Origin: Romanomermis culicivorax
Lineage: Eukaryota; Nematoda; Enoplea; Mermithida; Mermithidae
Assembly: GCA_963922205.1 (NCBI GenBank)
Contig: CAWUHX010000516.1
Coordinates: 1-64,000, forward strand
Reading direction: 5' to 3'
DNA length: 64,000 bases
The notes beneath the pieces were generated by a model. It was not told the DNA's origin and searched no databases. It saw only the letters and a program-made list of their open reading frames with translations. The translations under genes and the position numbers were made by a program. Below, one piece after another: positions 24,101 to 34,931 of this stretch (positions are counted from its first letter, which is position 1; every line of letters begins with the position of its first letter).

Positions 24101-27091
24101 CTAAGCGATCATGAAGAAGACTATGAACCAGCAACATTGGTTAAAGACCAGTCAACCATGTCTGAAGAAGAAAAACTTCAAATCGCTCTCGAAAAAATGA
24201 CCGAAAAGTCGAATATCGACGATGGAGATAGAAAAATCGCTATCGAAGTCTTCAAGCAATATCGCGATGTTTTCAGTCTCACTGGAGATCAACCTACTCT
24301 CACTCACGAGTTAACGGTCTCTATAGACACCGGTGATGCAAAACCAGTCGCGAAACACTACTATCGTGCGCCAATTGAGCAAAGACCAATGGTTCGTCAG
24401 AAAATCCAAGAAATGCTGGAAAAAGGCCTCATTGAACCTTCGCGATCACCGTGGGCAGCACCTATGTTTCTGGTAACAAAAAAAGATGGAAGTTGGAGAC
24501 CCGTAGTCGATTATAGAGGTATAAATGAAGTTACTCCTAGCGATAAGTTTCCGATCCCGAGAATCGATGACTATCTAGATGCTTTAGGCAACGCAAGATT
24601 TTTCTCAACTCTAGACTTGAAAGCAGGGTATTGGCAAATCCCTTTAGACATCGCTTCACGCGATAAAACTACTTTCGTCAGTCAAGAAGGCTTGTTTCGT
24701 TTCAAAGTTCTACCTTTTGGTTTGAAAAACGCTCCCGCTGAATTTCAAAGACTAATGGAACGGATCCTGCATCCATATATCTGGAAAATATGTTTGGTCT
24801 ACATCGACGATATCATAGTCTTTTCGCAAACGTATAACGATCATCTAGCACATATTCAACTGATCTTCGATGCTCTCCGTGACGCAAATCTAACGCTAAG
24901 ACCTGATAAATGCGATTTCGTACCGAAACAAGTAAAGTTTCTTGGTCACTTGCTAAGCGAAAATGGAATCTCGCCTGATCCCGAAAAGGTCTCTGCAATC
25001 GTAAAATATGAAATGCCAAAAACGGTAAAAGATCTTCAAAGTTTCTTGGGCCTTGTCCAATGGTGTAAACGATTCATACCAAATCTTGCCACTCTTTCGC
25101 GACCTCTCTATCAACTACTACGAAAAAACGCGAAATATGAGATAAGCGAAGAACATCGTATAGCGTTTAACGAGATTAAAACATCTCTAACCTCAACTCC
25201 TTTTTTGCGATATCCTGTCTATAACGACGAAAAATCGAAATTCATCATACAAACTGATGCTAGCACAACTGCTATCGGTGCGATTTTGTATCAAGAAAAT
25301 GAAACTGATCAATGGGTCATCGCGTATAATAGTAGAGTTCTGTCTGACGTAGAAACCCGATACAGTACGACTGAGCGCGAATGTCTAGCAATTGTAGAAG
25401 CTTTCCGATGGTACAGACACTATGTCTATGGTCAAAAAGTAACGGTCAGAACTGACCATAAACCTTTGCAATGGATCAAAGAAGAAAAACATTGAAATTC
25501 ACGTCTTCAGAACTTCGCAATAAAACTGCAAGACTACGACTATCGTGTTGAATATGTAAAAGGCAAAGAAAATGCTTGTGCTGATTTTCTATCACGAAAT
25601 GAACCTCGCGCTAAAGTAAAGTCAAAGACTAGCGAAGAAGTAACAAACGAAATATTCAGACCAACATTTCGCGAAGAGAAAAAGACTGTCGCAGCGGCCA
25701 TAACAAGGTCAATGACGCAAAAAGAAGAAAGAAGTAAAGTGCCGAAGTTCCAAGAAGATTTCCAACAGCCTGAGAAACGGCTAGTAACTATAGAAACACT
25801 GGAAGAAATCAAAGAAGCTCAAAGAAAAGACCCGTACATCGCGAAGTTGGTAAAAGTTCTGGAACAAAACCAAGTCTCTACGATTTCATCTGCTTTCCAT
25901 ACCGAAAACGAGATAGTGTACCGAACATCGAAACAAGCTAACACAGCTTCTGCGATAGTAGTTCCGACTACTTTGATTGAAAGTGTTCTGTATCAATTTC
26001 ACGGCGCAAAGATTTTGAGCCATCAAGGTCATAGACGCACTACAGCAATGATTCGTCAACATTTCTGGTGGCCGAAAATGGAAGAATCGATAATAAAGTG
26101 GATCAAAACGTGTAAAACTTGTCAACAAACAACTTCTCAGTTGCGGAAACCTCCTCCGTTGATGCCGATACAACCAAAATATCCATTTGAAATCGTCGCG
26201 ACCGACATAGTAAACATATCCCCTCTGGGTGAGAAAAGATCATACGTCATTGTATTTCAAGACTACTTCACTAAATGGGTAAGCGCTCATTTGATTCCGG
26301 ATCAAAAAGCAGCAACTATAGTCGAAAGTTTCGTAAACAACGTAGTTTTGGTTCATGGCAGCCCAAAACATCTACTATCAGATCAGGGTTCAGGATTCAC
26401 TTCAAACTTGATGAAAGACATCGCGAAACTTCTAAAAGTTCAGAAAATCAATACCACTGCGTATCATCCGCAATGTAATGGAATGGTCGAAAGATTCAAT
26501 CAAACGTTGATTTCGCAACTCAAAAAATTCACCGCTGAAGACCCCGATAATTGGGAACGATATCTACCTTTCGCGACTTTCGCCTATAACGCTGTTCCTC
26601 ACACAGCTACTCACTTTTCTCCGTTTCGACTTTTGCGAGGGTACGAACCCAGAATCGCTATAGATTTCGACTGCGCGAAAAGTCTAACGTTACCGCTAAA
26701 CTACGATGCATATCAGTACATCTTCACGCAAGCGCAACTAATGCTATACAACGAAGTTTCCGAAAACTTAAAAAACGCGTCGGAATCGCATAAACGATAC
26801 TTCGATAAGAAAGCGAAAGAGCAGAAATACGATCTAAACAATCTCATACTGTTGCTTAATAACAAAAAAGCAACTAAAATCGACAAAGACTATATCCGAC
26901 CCTTCGTAGTGGTCGAAAACTCCGAAATTTCGAAAAATGTCGTAACTATTGATAGTTTAGATTGTCCCGGACAATCTCAGAAAGTCTCACTTTCTCGCGT
27001 GAAGCCGTATTTGCCTCGAACGGCATTCGAAATTTTCAACGCGCAAGTCAGTGGTCCTCCACAACTGACTAGTCACGCGCTACTGCATTGA
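21101..27091 (+). CDS. gag-pol: gag-pol polyprotein of Ty3/gypsy element, one in-frame TGA
   Basis: A single frame (1,996 codons before the stop) interrupted only by TGA at 25493-25495 (codon 1465); the frame after it is unchanged. Gag (about residues 1-650) is Arg/Asn/Gln-rich with a zinc-knuckle-like [14 protein letters not shown] near residue 547. The protease has [12 protein letters not shown] (Asp near 767). Reverse transcriptase has [26 protein letters not shown] and the YIDD catalytic loop (near 1233). RNase H has TDAS, TERECLA and TDHKPL before the TGA and the last Asp of CADFLSR after it, so the stop lies inside RNase H. Integrase has an HHCC zinc motif (HQGHRRT.. CKTCQQ), the Asp-Asp-Glu triad ([21 protein letters not shown]) and a C-terminal [11 protein letters not shown]. 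There is no env frame. Expression past the stop would need readthrough. Confidence 0.9.
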
Positions 27092-28220
27092 GATCGAATT
27101 TTGTATTGTTCGTAAAATATTTATTTTCTACTTCGAAATCGATTCGTTTTTATATATTCCGTTTTCCGTTTTATCTTCACCATTTTGATCGTTTTGAACT
27201 AACCTATAACAGTCTTTCACAGACTAAAGGTAGCGTATGGCCGATTTGCGAGCTGCGATAAAAACTCCGTTTCGAAACATGCTTTCGCGTAATCTACTGG
27301 GTGGCAAAGAAACCACGACATCGTAAACATTTCAAATTTTTCTACGTCCCATCCGTATCGCCGAAATTTCTTCTACAGTTTGGTATTGATCCGCTCAATA
27401 CTTTTCGAATTTCGAGTTTCAAAGACTTCGCCAGAAGCTTTATATACGTTTCTCTACGAAACTTAAAGCTTGCATCCGCTGCAAACTTTCCGATCTGACG
27501 CCTCCGTGGCTAAAGATTCCGTTCTAAAATACTGACGCCTCCGTGGCTAAAGACTCCGGTCATCAGAATAAAGACTCCGGTCATCGTAATAGACTCCGGT
27601 CTTCCGTTCGAAATTTACCCTTGGCGATACGTTCCGTAGAAATATTTCTTTCCGTATACGAAAAGCGCCGCCGATGTTTCACATAGGACGCCTATCCCAG
27701 GCTTTGTGAAACATCATGATTGCCATTCGGAAAGCTCGAAGGCTCGAAAAGGTCCGTGCACCTTTGGTCTTGGAAAAACGTGCATCTCGCACTACCACTC
27801 TCCAACTTTCCAAAAATTATATATATCTTTCACTCAAATTCTAATATATTTTGGTCAAAATTCAACTAATATTATGTTGCGAATCGCCCTGTTGTTGAAA
27901 AATTGTTAGAATTGTTTGCTTTTTTCGTATTGCTCAAATGTTTTGTAAATTTTATTGTAAGTATCTGATTGCCGCCAAAGTCAAATGAAAAGGTCCACCG
28001 AGAAAGAAAAATCGTCTGCGTGTGAAAGGAAGAAAAGAAACGATGCTAAAACTGGTTAAACTACCCTACTACACTGACTGTTTACACGTCTGAAAGCTCT
28101 ACCGAAAAATGTATGCCGCTTGATCGATTGTAGACTCTACGATTGATGAAAAAAAAGCGATGTTAAAAACGACTCGTTCCCGGAGAGAGAAAATTCGAAT
28201 CGCTTGAGGCGATTTGCGTC
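27092..28220 (+). other. 3' untranslated spacer of the retrotransposon, with imperfect tandem repeats
   Basis: Non-coding between the pol stop and the polypurine tract. At about 27495-27605 the words GACGCCTCCGTGGCTAAAGA (twice) and AGACTCCGGTCATC (three times, last diverged) recur. No env-like membrane segment is found in any frame. Confidence 0.6.
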
Positions 28221-28233
28221 GAAGGGGGAGGAG
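28221..28233 (+). other. Polypurine tract
   Basis: GAAGGGGGAGGAG directly abuts the TG of the 3' LTR, the expected plus-strand primer position. Confidence 0.8.
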
Positions 28234-28837
28234 TGTTGTGGAGCGCCGATTGACTACAGTGTAAACTCGTCGGTTTTACAAAGTGATTCACAAGAACGCA
28301 TCGTTTTGGAGCTCAAAGTTGCTCAAAGTTGTCCGAAGGTTTACAACATCAAACATTACACTCGCAGAAGGTTTGTGAAAAAGTCAGTTCTCATTTTTGT
28401 GGCGGTCTTGAGCGGTCGTATCTCTTGCTGTTCATCGCGACTCATTTTGAATATTGTGAAGGGGCGATTCGCAGTAGTAAGTTTTTGTTTAGTAAAATAT
28501 ATAATCCTCTCATCGCTCAATACTAAAGTAGTAGTAAGACTGGTCCAGTATCGGTCGTAAGTACGGCGCAAGTTTCGGCATCCGAAAACCTTTGACGACC
28601 TGAGCGAAGATCCCTGGATAAAATTGACACAGCGCTCTCTACGAGCCCGTCAATCTCCTGCGTTCGACTATCGTTGCGTTGATTCCGTTAAACACTCCGA
28701 GTGTTTCGTCTACAGCGTTCCGCACGCTCTTCTACGTTCCGTACGTCTCTTCTAAAACGCGCGATAAATCGTCGAGCTACACAGCTAAATTCTCATCTGT
28801 GTTCCGTCATCTATCATCTTATTTCTCACGCACGACA
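28234..28837 (+). repeat. 3' LTR
   Basis: 604 bp, about 99.5 per cent identical to the 5' LTR by reading both side by side, and bounded by the same TG..CA. Followed by a T-run and the rest of family A unit 4. Confidence 0.93.
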
Positions 28838-28886
28838 TTTTTTTCATGAAAAAGCACGATTTGGGGAAAAAAACAGTGCACCCACC

Positions 28887-31579
28887 CACCCAACTCGTTC
28901 GCAGCGCAGGCAGGCAGGCCCGTATTTAGAGGGGGTTTTAATTATTAACATATTGTGGATAAATGTTTGTCAAAAGCAAAATTTTTCTCGATTATTTTCC
29001 CAGAATTTTTTGGCAATTTTTAAAAACATTTTTAAATTTGTGTGATTAGAACATTTTGAGTCCGAGTAGAAATTCTTACTGGTTGAAGAATCGAAATTCT
29101 TGGTTGCTTTCCTCTAGATTTTGAATTGTAGTCTTCCCGTTTCAAAATTCATTGAATTCACTGAAAAATTAAACCTTCTGTCTTGGAAATAAAAGTTATA
29201 GAAATTTTTTTCCAGTGATAAACTGGAAAAAATAAAGATAAAAGATCGTTAAGATAAAAACGTATGCAACTTTTCTGCTGTACTGATGGCAACTCAGCTT
29301 TTACGGCTAAAACACTGGGCATTAGCATGATTCTACCAGGAACGGGGGGAACCGATTTTGCAACAGCTAGCCTTTTAGCTATTTAGAATTCCTGACGCCT
29401 CTTTGATGCCAGCACAAGAATTTTTTTACATAGGTAATGCGACATCACCTTGTTGATTCCACCGAAGGCACAGTTTGATATAGCTTTGAATAGTTAAACC
29501 TCTTAAAAATCAAAATAAAATCAACGCTTCATGACTAAGATATTTAAAGTTCTCATTTGTTGTGTAAATTAACATTTCGTGCAACACATTTCCTATGCAC
29601 AACTACAGCATCACATGATATAATTCTGTGAAGCTGCGATATTTTTTGACATTCGAAGCTGAGAACACCTCTAAATTACGCCAGAATTCCTGAAATTTTA
29701 CAAGCCGATTCGACTTATGTCGGCTTCTAATTGGCATAAGCCCTGGCTCGACAACCATCCAAACGATTTGGTGACCAACCAAATTTTTGGACCAGCTGGT
29801 ATCAGATGAACCATACATGCACATAGGGGACTACACATGCAACCGGGGGAAGTGCTATTGGAATTTCCGCCCGAGAAATCGTCGGCCATATGGCTAGCCA
29901 TTGGGCGACCCCCCCCCAGGATTTTCCAATCCTATGGCCATATATGCGCGTGGGGGGTTTGACCCAGAGCAGATTTTTATTGACCCCCAGCAGATTCTAG
30001 CTGATCATACATGCACATAGGGGGTTAACCCCCATACCTGAGACCCTGGCCACCCCTCTGGCCAAAAAAATCATCAAACACCCCTTGAACTTTTTCCAAG
30101 ACATGTTTTTTGTGCATATTTTGTATGAAAAACAGGCGCTTGCAGAACTTTTTTTTTTGTTTTTTTGTTAACCCACCTCCCTACCTCCCTGGAAAAAAGT
30201 CCATGGACCCTCCCCAGGCTTTTTTTAGTCATTTTAGGGGCCTGGGCCCCTAAAAGTTTGGAAATGGTTCCTAAAATGTTAGGTCTAGGAGCCATTTTGG
30301 CTCCTAAGATTTTGACTTATTGATTTATTTAATAGTAAATTGTAGTTATTTCCATTCGATTTAAGATTTAAAGTAAGTGTTTTACAGGCTCTAAATTCAT
30401 AAAACATCGAAAATTTTTCGGGGCTTCGCACCGGATCTCATTATATAATTTTTCAAATTAGTCTATTCACTGTTTTTTACGAATCAAACTTTCTGGGAAA
30501 AAAATTCTCGACAAAGGGGAAAAATATGGGGGTTTGACACGGAAAAGATGAATTTTGGTGCATTTAAGAGAGAAAAATCTCAATTTTTCCCTTTTTTGTA
30601 ACTATTATTTTAAGTATGGAGCCGAGTTTGAATTCATGATCATAATGGTTGTGATTTTCATAAATTTCAAGTTAGTATAAACATATTTTTTAGTTCATCT
30701 ACACGTTTCCGAATATAGTATGTTTATTGAATAAGTTATACTTGAATTGATTTTCCGCTATTTTAGAGTGTCAAAATCTAAAAAAAAATTCTTTGCGTAG
30801 CACCGGAAAGATATAAGAAAAACAGAACAATAAGAACAGAAGCTGCTTTTTCAAAGCCCTATTGTTTTGAGTCAGAAGGAAATAAACTCAAGTGCTAATC
30901 TTGGAAGAAGGTTTGTGCAAAAATAAACGGAATATCGTGTTTTTTGCATAACAAATTTTCTTTGCACAAAGATTTCTCGGCCGATCTTTGCTCATGTAGA
31001 AAGAAGCCTGTAACCGAAAACGCTGGTTGGAAATAAAATTTTGAACAGTGATTTTTTTAAAACTGGTATCAACTGATTGAATATCCATATAATTTAATTA
31101 TATAGTACACGTTCTACAGTATGTTACAAGCCCATTTTTTGATATTCTCCAATTAAAAATTTTTGGCTCCCAAAATTTTAACTTGGCTCCTAAAAATTTA
31201 GGCATAGAAGCCATTTGGCTCCTGGTTTTCAAACCAAAGAAAAAGAGCCTGACCCTCCCCTGGAAAATTTTTGCCGTGCATGTATGTTGCTGATCCCCAG
31301 CAGATTTGACTTTTCCTGCAATGACTGAGAAGATGACAAAATAAAATGAGCAAGAGAGAAGAGAAAGTCGTCATAAAAATGGAAACGATGCTGTAGCTTG
31401 ACAATTCCTAAACAAATCACACTTGGTGCAAAAAAGTAACATGAAAACTTTAAAAAGTGCTGTCTAAGCAAATAATTTCACATATTTGACTAACATAGGC
31501 TGAATAATATGCCGCTTGAATGTTAGAAGACTTTCAGAGACCTTTCTTTTCATTATCAAGAAAAATGAAAAAAAATTTA
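28887..31579. other. Intergenic DNA with transposon relics
   Basis: A diverged family D fragment lies at about 29813-30010 (CATACATGCACATAGG ... GGCTAGCCATTGGG, repeated ACATGCACATAGGGG). A hairpin GGGGCTTCGCACCGG near 30420 and GAAAAGATGAATTTTGGTGCATTT near 30541 mark an old family A relic. No coding exon is recognised; open frames at 29603-29901, 30074-30295 and 30888-31088 are unsupported. Confidence 0.45.
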
Positions 31580-32240
31580 CCCCCCCCCCCCAACTGGTCG
31601 GAGGTCTTACAGGTATGGGTTGTTGGGTATATGGTTGGCCAAGTTGGGGGGTCCCCCCCCCAAGTACAGGTATGACCTCCTAGTTCTAAAATGCACCAAA
31701 ATGCATCTTTTCAATATGGAAACCCAAAATTTTTCTTCCACATTTGTGGAAAGACCACAAAAATTTTTTCCACATTATAGTGCAAATGTGCTACTTCAGT
31801 AAGTTTCTAACGGGAAAAAATTTTTGATGCTGTTGGCACAAATTTTTTTGGCCTCCTGCGTAGAGTATCAGAATCCCAGAAAAGTTTTCGGCGCTACGCG
31901 CCAAAAACGTTACTCATACCAACCTTTTCATTTTCTTTTCAAAACTCAAAAAATTGGGGTTTAAAAGCCTAAAACCGACGCTATTTGAATGAAATACAAG
32001 AAAACTAGCTTTTGGTAGTTTTTCCGATAACATTTAATTTTTTGTTCAATTTCAATTAATTAACGATATCAGAATGTTAAAAGAAGCTGGATAACAGCGT
32101 CTAAGGCTTTTTAAAGCGAAAGAACGAGTTGAAGAAAATGAGGAAAAAGGGCTTGATCCCTTTCCCTTCTCCATTTGAGGAGAATGCCGGCGGTACAAAA
32201 CAATATTATCATCTGTCTTTCCCAACTCGTTATTTTTGGT
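31580..32240. mobile_element. Family B short copy followed by a truncated family A (CCACA-type) relic
   Basis: 31580-31672 has the family B order (C-run, GTCGGAGGTCTTACAGGTATG, GTTGGCCAAGTTGGGG, AAGTACAGGTATG). From about 31688 the family A core AAATGCACCAAAATGCATC continues into CTTCCACATTTGTGGAAAG and TTTCCACATTATAGTGC, then a GGCGC-TAC-GCGCC hairpin at 31890-31902 and, near 32100, the AAGGCTTTTTAAAGCGAA and CCCTTTCC..CCATTTGAGG end region. The ORF at 32129-32428 is derived from this. Confidence 0.5.
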
Positions 32241-32636
32241 TTGAAGAAATTTCGGGAAAGGGATTTTTTGGGAGGCGGCTAGGGTTCGTAGAAAGAATTT
32301 TAGATAGAAGGTCGAAATTTTGTTGCGTATCCGTGCATAAATTCGGTAATCATTTTGTCTATCATCCAGCCAGCCGGCCGGGCTCGGACGACGGCCTATT
32401 GACTTTGGAACGAGTATCTTTCAGATAAAAATCTCAAATTTGCCCCAATTGGGGTTTTTCAAGTGCTTTAATGCTTGAGAAATCCACGCTTAAAGGAGTT
32501 TAAATGAAAATATATTTAGACGGTCAAAGATGACACTGATTTAGATCCTGATGAGTATATATAATCCCAAAATGGCATAAAGTAGGGCTCACTCGACTCG
32601 CCATGATTCAAACAGCAATGATATAATAGACACAGG

Positions 32637-32895
32637 CATACATGTAACGGAGCCCCGAGGCCGGGGGGGGGGGGGTTGGGCCACTTTTTTGGGGCCGGGG
32701 GTCAGTAAATCCCAAAATTTTGGGGAGAGGGGTCTCTGAAGGAAAAAAATTCGATTTTTTCACGAAAAAAGTCCGAAAAACAGTTTAAAAAATAGTAATT
32801 TTTGTCTAAAAAATGATAAAAATGTATTTATGGCGCGAAGCGCCGAGAAAATTGACGTTTTTGACCAAAAATTGACATTTTTCATAAAAAAAAAA
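32637..32895. mobile_element. Family D MITE, one end only
   Basis: Starts CATACATGTAACGGAGCCCCG, G-run, GGGGTCTCTGAAGGAAAAA, TTTTTTCACGAAAAAAGTCCG, hairpin GGCGC-GAA-GCGCC at 32832-32844, then TTGACGTTTTTGACC; the distal third is missing. Confidence 0.6.
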
Positions 32896-33098
32896 TAGAT
32901 ATGGTCACCTTTCAGTATCTCTACAACGTTTTTTAAATACTATGCGGTTTACACATCCTTTACTTTTGTCGGAGGTGAGAATTCGTTGCTTGAAGTTTTT
33001 TTTATTGTTTTTTTGAAGTGCAGATGACAAATTTAGGACTTCAATGTGCTTCTATGAAAGTTTTCGTGCATGGTTGAGGCCCACTAAAAAGAGGTGAA

Positions 33099-34745
33099 CT
33101 AGTTTATTAGAAAATGCCCCGATGGGGCAGGAAAAAGGAGAATATACTTGCTTCGACATTTGCCATGGTAGAAAAAGAAGTGGACCAGATTTTTGAGAAC
33201 TTGGGTCAAAGTTGGAAAAAATTCACTTCCTTTATATTGGATTTTCATTCTTTCTCAAAAAATTGTCTATGTCTGTGAAAAAGTATATTCTGCAGCTGAG
33301 TGCATCAACACACTTTCCAACCAATGTGCATCTCTGAAATTTTTAGGAGGGTACAGGCGTGGACCTTGGTGTTTTAGCATTTTGTGAGACAAAAAATTCA
33401 AAAAAGGTTGACCAAAAAATTTTTTGCATAACAAATTTTCCAGTTTCAAAACCCTTGTGGAAGTTTATACCCCCATGTCCCATCTCACACATGTTTGCTT
33501 CCAACTGTGTTAAACATTTTTACTGAATTTGGTGTCAACAAAAGGAATCAACTGAGGGAAAGTGGCCCATAAAATCCCATTCAGCTTTTTTAGAAAATAG
33601 AAATACAGCACAAAGTCTTCTAAGAACTAAATCGATTGCGCAAGATATGTTTCATTCACTTATTTTATATAACATATCATATAGAATTTACTCCGTAAGT
33701 TCTACTGATTACAAGCTACAAACAAATTTATTCTCTTCTATTTAACTATTGAACAAAATAGCATCATTCACAGTTTTTGGATTTAAACGGAAATTTGCAG
33801 AAAGAGCGCTTTTTGCGGGATTGCAAATGGGAAGCAATTTCACCCATCTTTGTCGCTCCGATTAAAGCCGGGGAGAACCGGATACAGGATTTGGCGTAGA
33901 CCCCTAATATATGTATGGCTGAATCCCATTTACAGATTGGTGCCCAATCACTGTCACCAAATCCCAGTTGCACTAAAGGGATCTGAGCTCAAGCTCTAGG
34001 TAATCTCGAACAAAAAGGCCACTCGGTTTGATTTCAAGTTCAGTATAATTTGAATGTCATCCAGATCATAACAAGCTCAATGTCGAGATTATCCGCAGCT
34101 CGAGCTGTCGGGTTGCACTAAAATTTTCACATAATTTTCTTATCTCTAAAGCAAATGAATATAAAAATTTCTGCAATTCCCAAACCCGAACTTAAACCTC
34201 AGTTTTAGTTAATCCTGAAGTGAGTATGATTTGTGCATTGGAAGAAAATAATTTGGACATTTTGAATAGCTTAAACTCAGGATCATCAATTTAATCTCGA
34301 TGTTGAGATTGTCCTCATGTTGGGTCGGTGCAACGAACGTCAGGTACCTTTATAGTTCTGAAAATGACTATAATATGCCCCCTCACTATTTTTCAGCTAG
34401 TGTGCAGGAGTTTTGAATTGGTCGGGAGTTAGAATCCTATCGGTCTACCATTTCTTTACACATGAAGTCAGGTGCATAAAATTTTCATATAGAAAAATTT
34501 TACTGTAGTTGATGCCAGTTGAAAGACAAAATGCACGATGCTGCAGAATATACTTTTTCACAGACATGGGAAATTTTTTTGAGAAAGAATGAAAATCCAA
34601 TACAACGAAATTGATTTTTTTTCAACTTTGAGCCAAGTTCTCAAAAATCTGGTCCACTTATTTTTCTACCATGGCAAATGTCGAAGCAAGTATATTCTCC
34701 TTTTTCCTGCCCCATCGGGGCATTTTCTAATAAACTAGTGCTAAT
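33099..34745. mobile_element. 1.65-kb fold-back DNA element with ~195-bp terminal inverted repeats
   Basis: ACTAGTTTATTAGAAAATGC (from 33099) reappears inverted as GCATTTTCTAATAAACTAGT ending at about 34738. The arms (33099-33296 and 34541-34738) include GCCCCGATGGGGC, TTGCTTCGACATTTGCCATGG and AAAAAGTATATTCTGCAGC. The 1.2-kb middle has no recognisable transposase. The right end lies about 180 bp upstream of the LSG1 start codon, so it may now form part of that promoter region. Confidence 0.7.
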
Positions 34746-34931
34746 AAAGTTGGGCTTGTACTAATGAAAATTTTAGTCGTGCTAAGAAAAAGTAATACAA
34801 ATAAGAGAAAGTAAGCGGCTGTGCCAAGTGGACCTTATGAAAAAAGAACCCCGTCCCCAAGCCTAAGAGATTAAATATAAACGCAATTGTGTGAAGTTAA
34901 AAAATTGATCACATTTTTTAGTTTTCAAAAT

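Larger units (their letters stand above)
20422..28837 (+). mobile_element. Ty3/gypsy LTR retrotransposon, near-complete
   Basis: 8,416 bp bounded by 604-bp direct LTRs that start TGTTGTGGA and end CGCACGACA. The order is LTR, primer-binding site, gag-pol, ~1.1 kb untranslated spacer, polypurine tract, LTR. The LTRs differ at only three positions I can find, so insertion is recent. The target duplication falls in a T-run and cannot be sized exactly (4-5 bp). It disrupts family A unit 4. Confidence 0.92.
19459..28878. mobile_element. Family A unit 4 (CCCC subfamily), split by an LTR retrotransposon
   Basis: CACTGTTTTTTTCCCCCGGG at 19459 and GGGGAAAAAAACAGTG at 28878 are the two ends of one unit: both are flanked by exact CACCCACC (19451-19458 and 28879-28886), an 8-bp target duplication. 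Removing the retrotransposon (20422-28837) leaves about 1.0 kb, the family length, and the flanking sequences (CCGAATTTTT / TTTTTTTCATGAAAAAGCACG) join to the uninterrupted version seen at 8790-8835. Hairpins lie at 19786-19802 (loop GCA) and 20284-20298. Confidence 0.8.

Noticed and set aside
32129..32428. 99-residue frame MKKMRKKGLIPF..
   Set aside because: Its beginning is the end region of a family A relic; no family match.
34887..34931. Upstream in-frame ATG for LSG1 adding 15 residues
   Set aside because: Family homology starts at the ATG at 34932, and an acceptor-like TTTTTTAG lies between the two.
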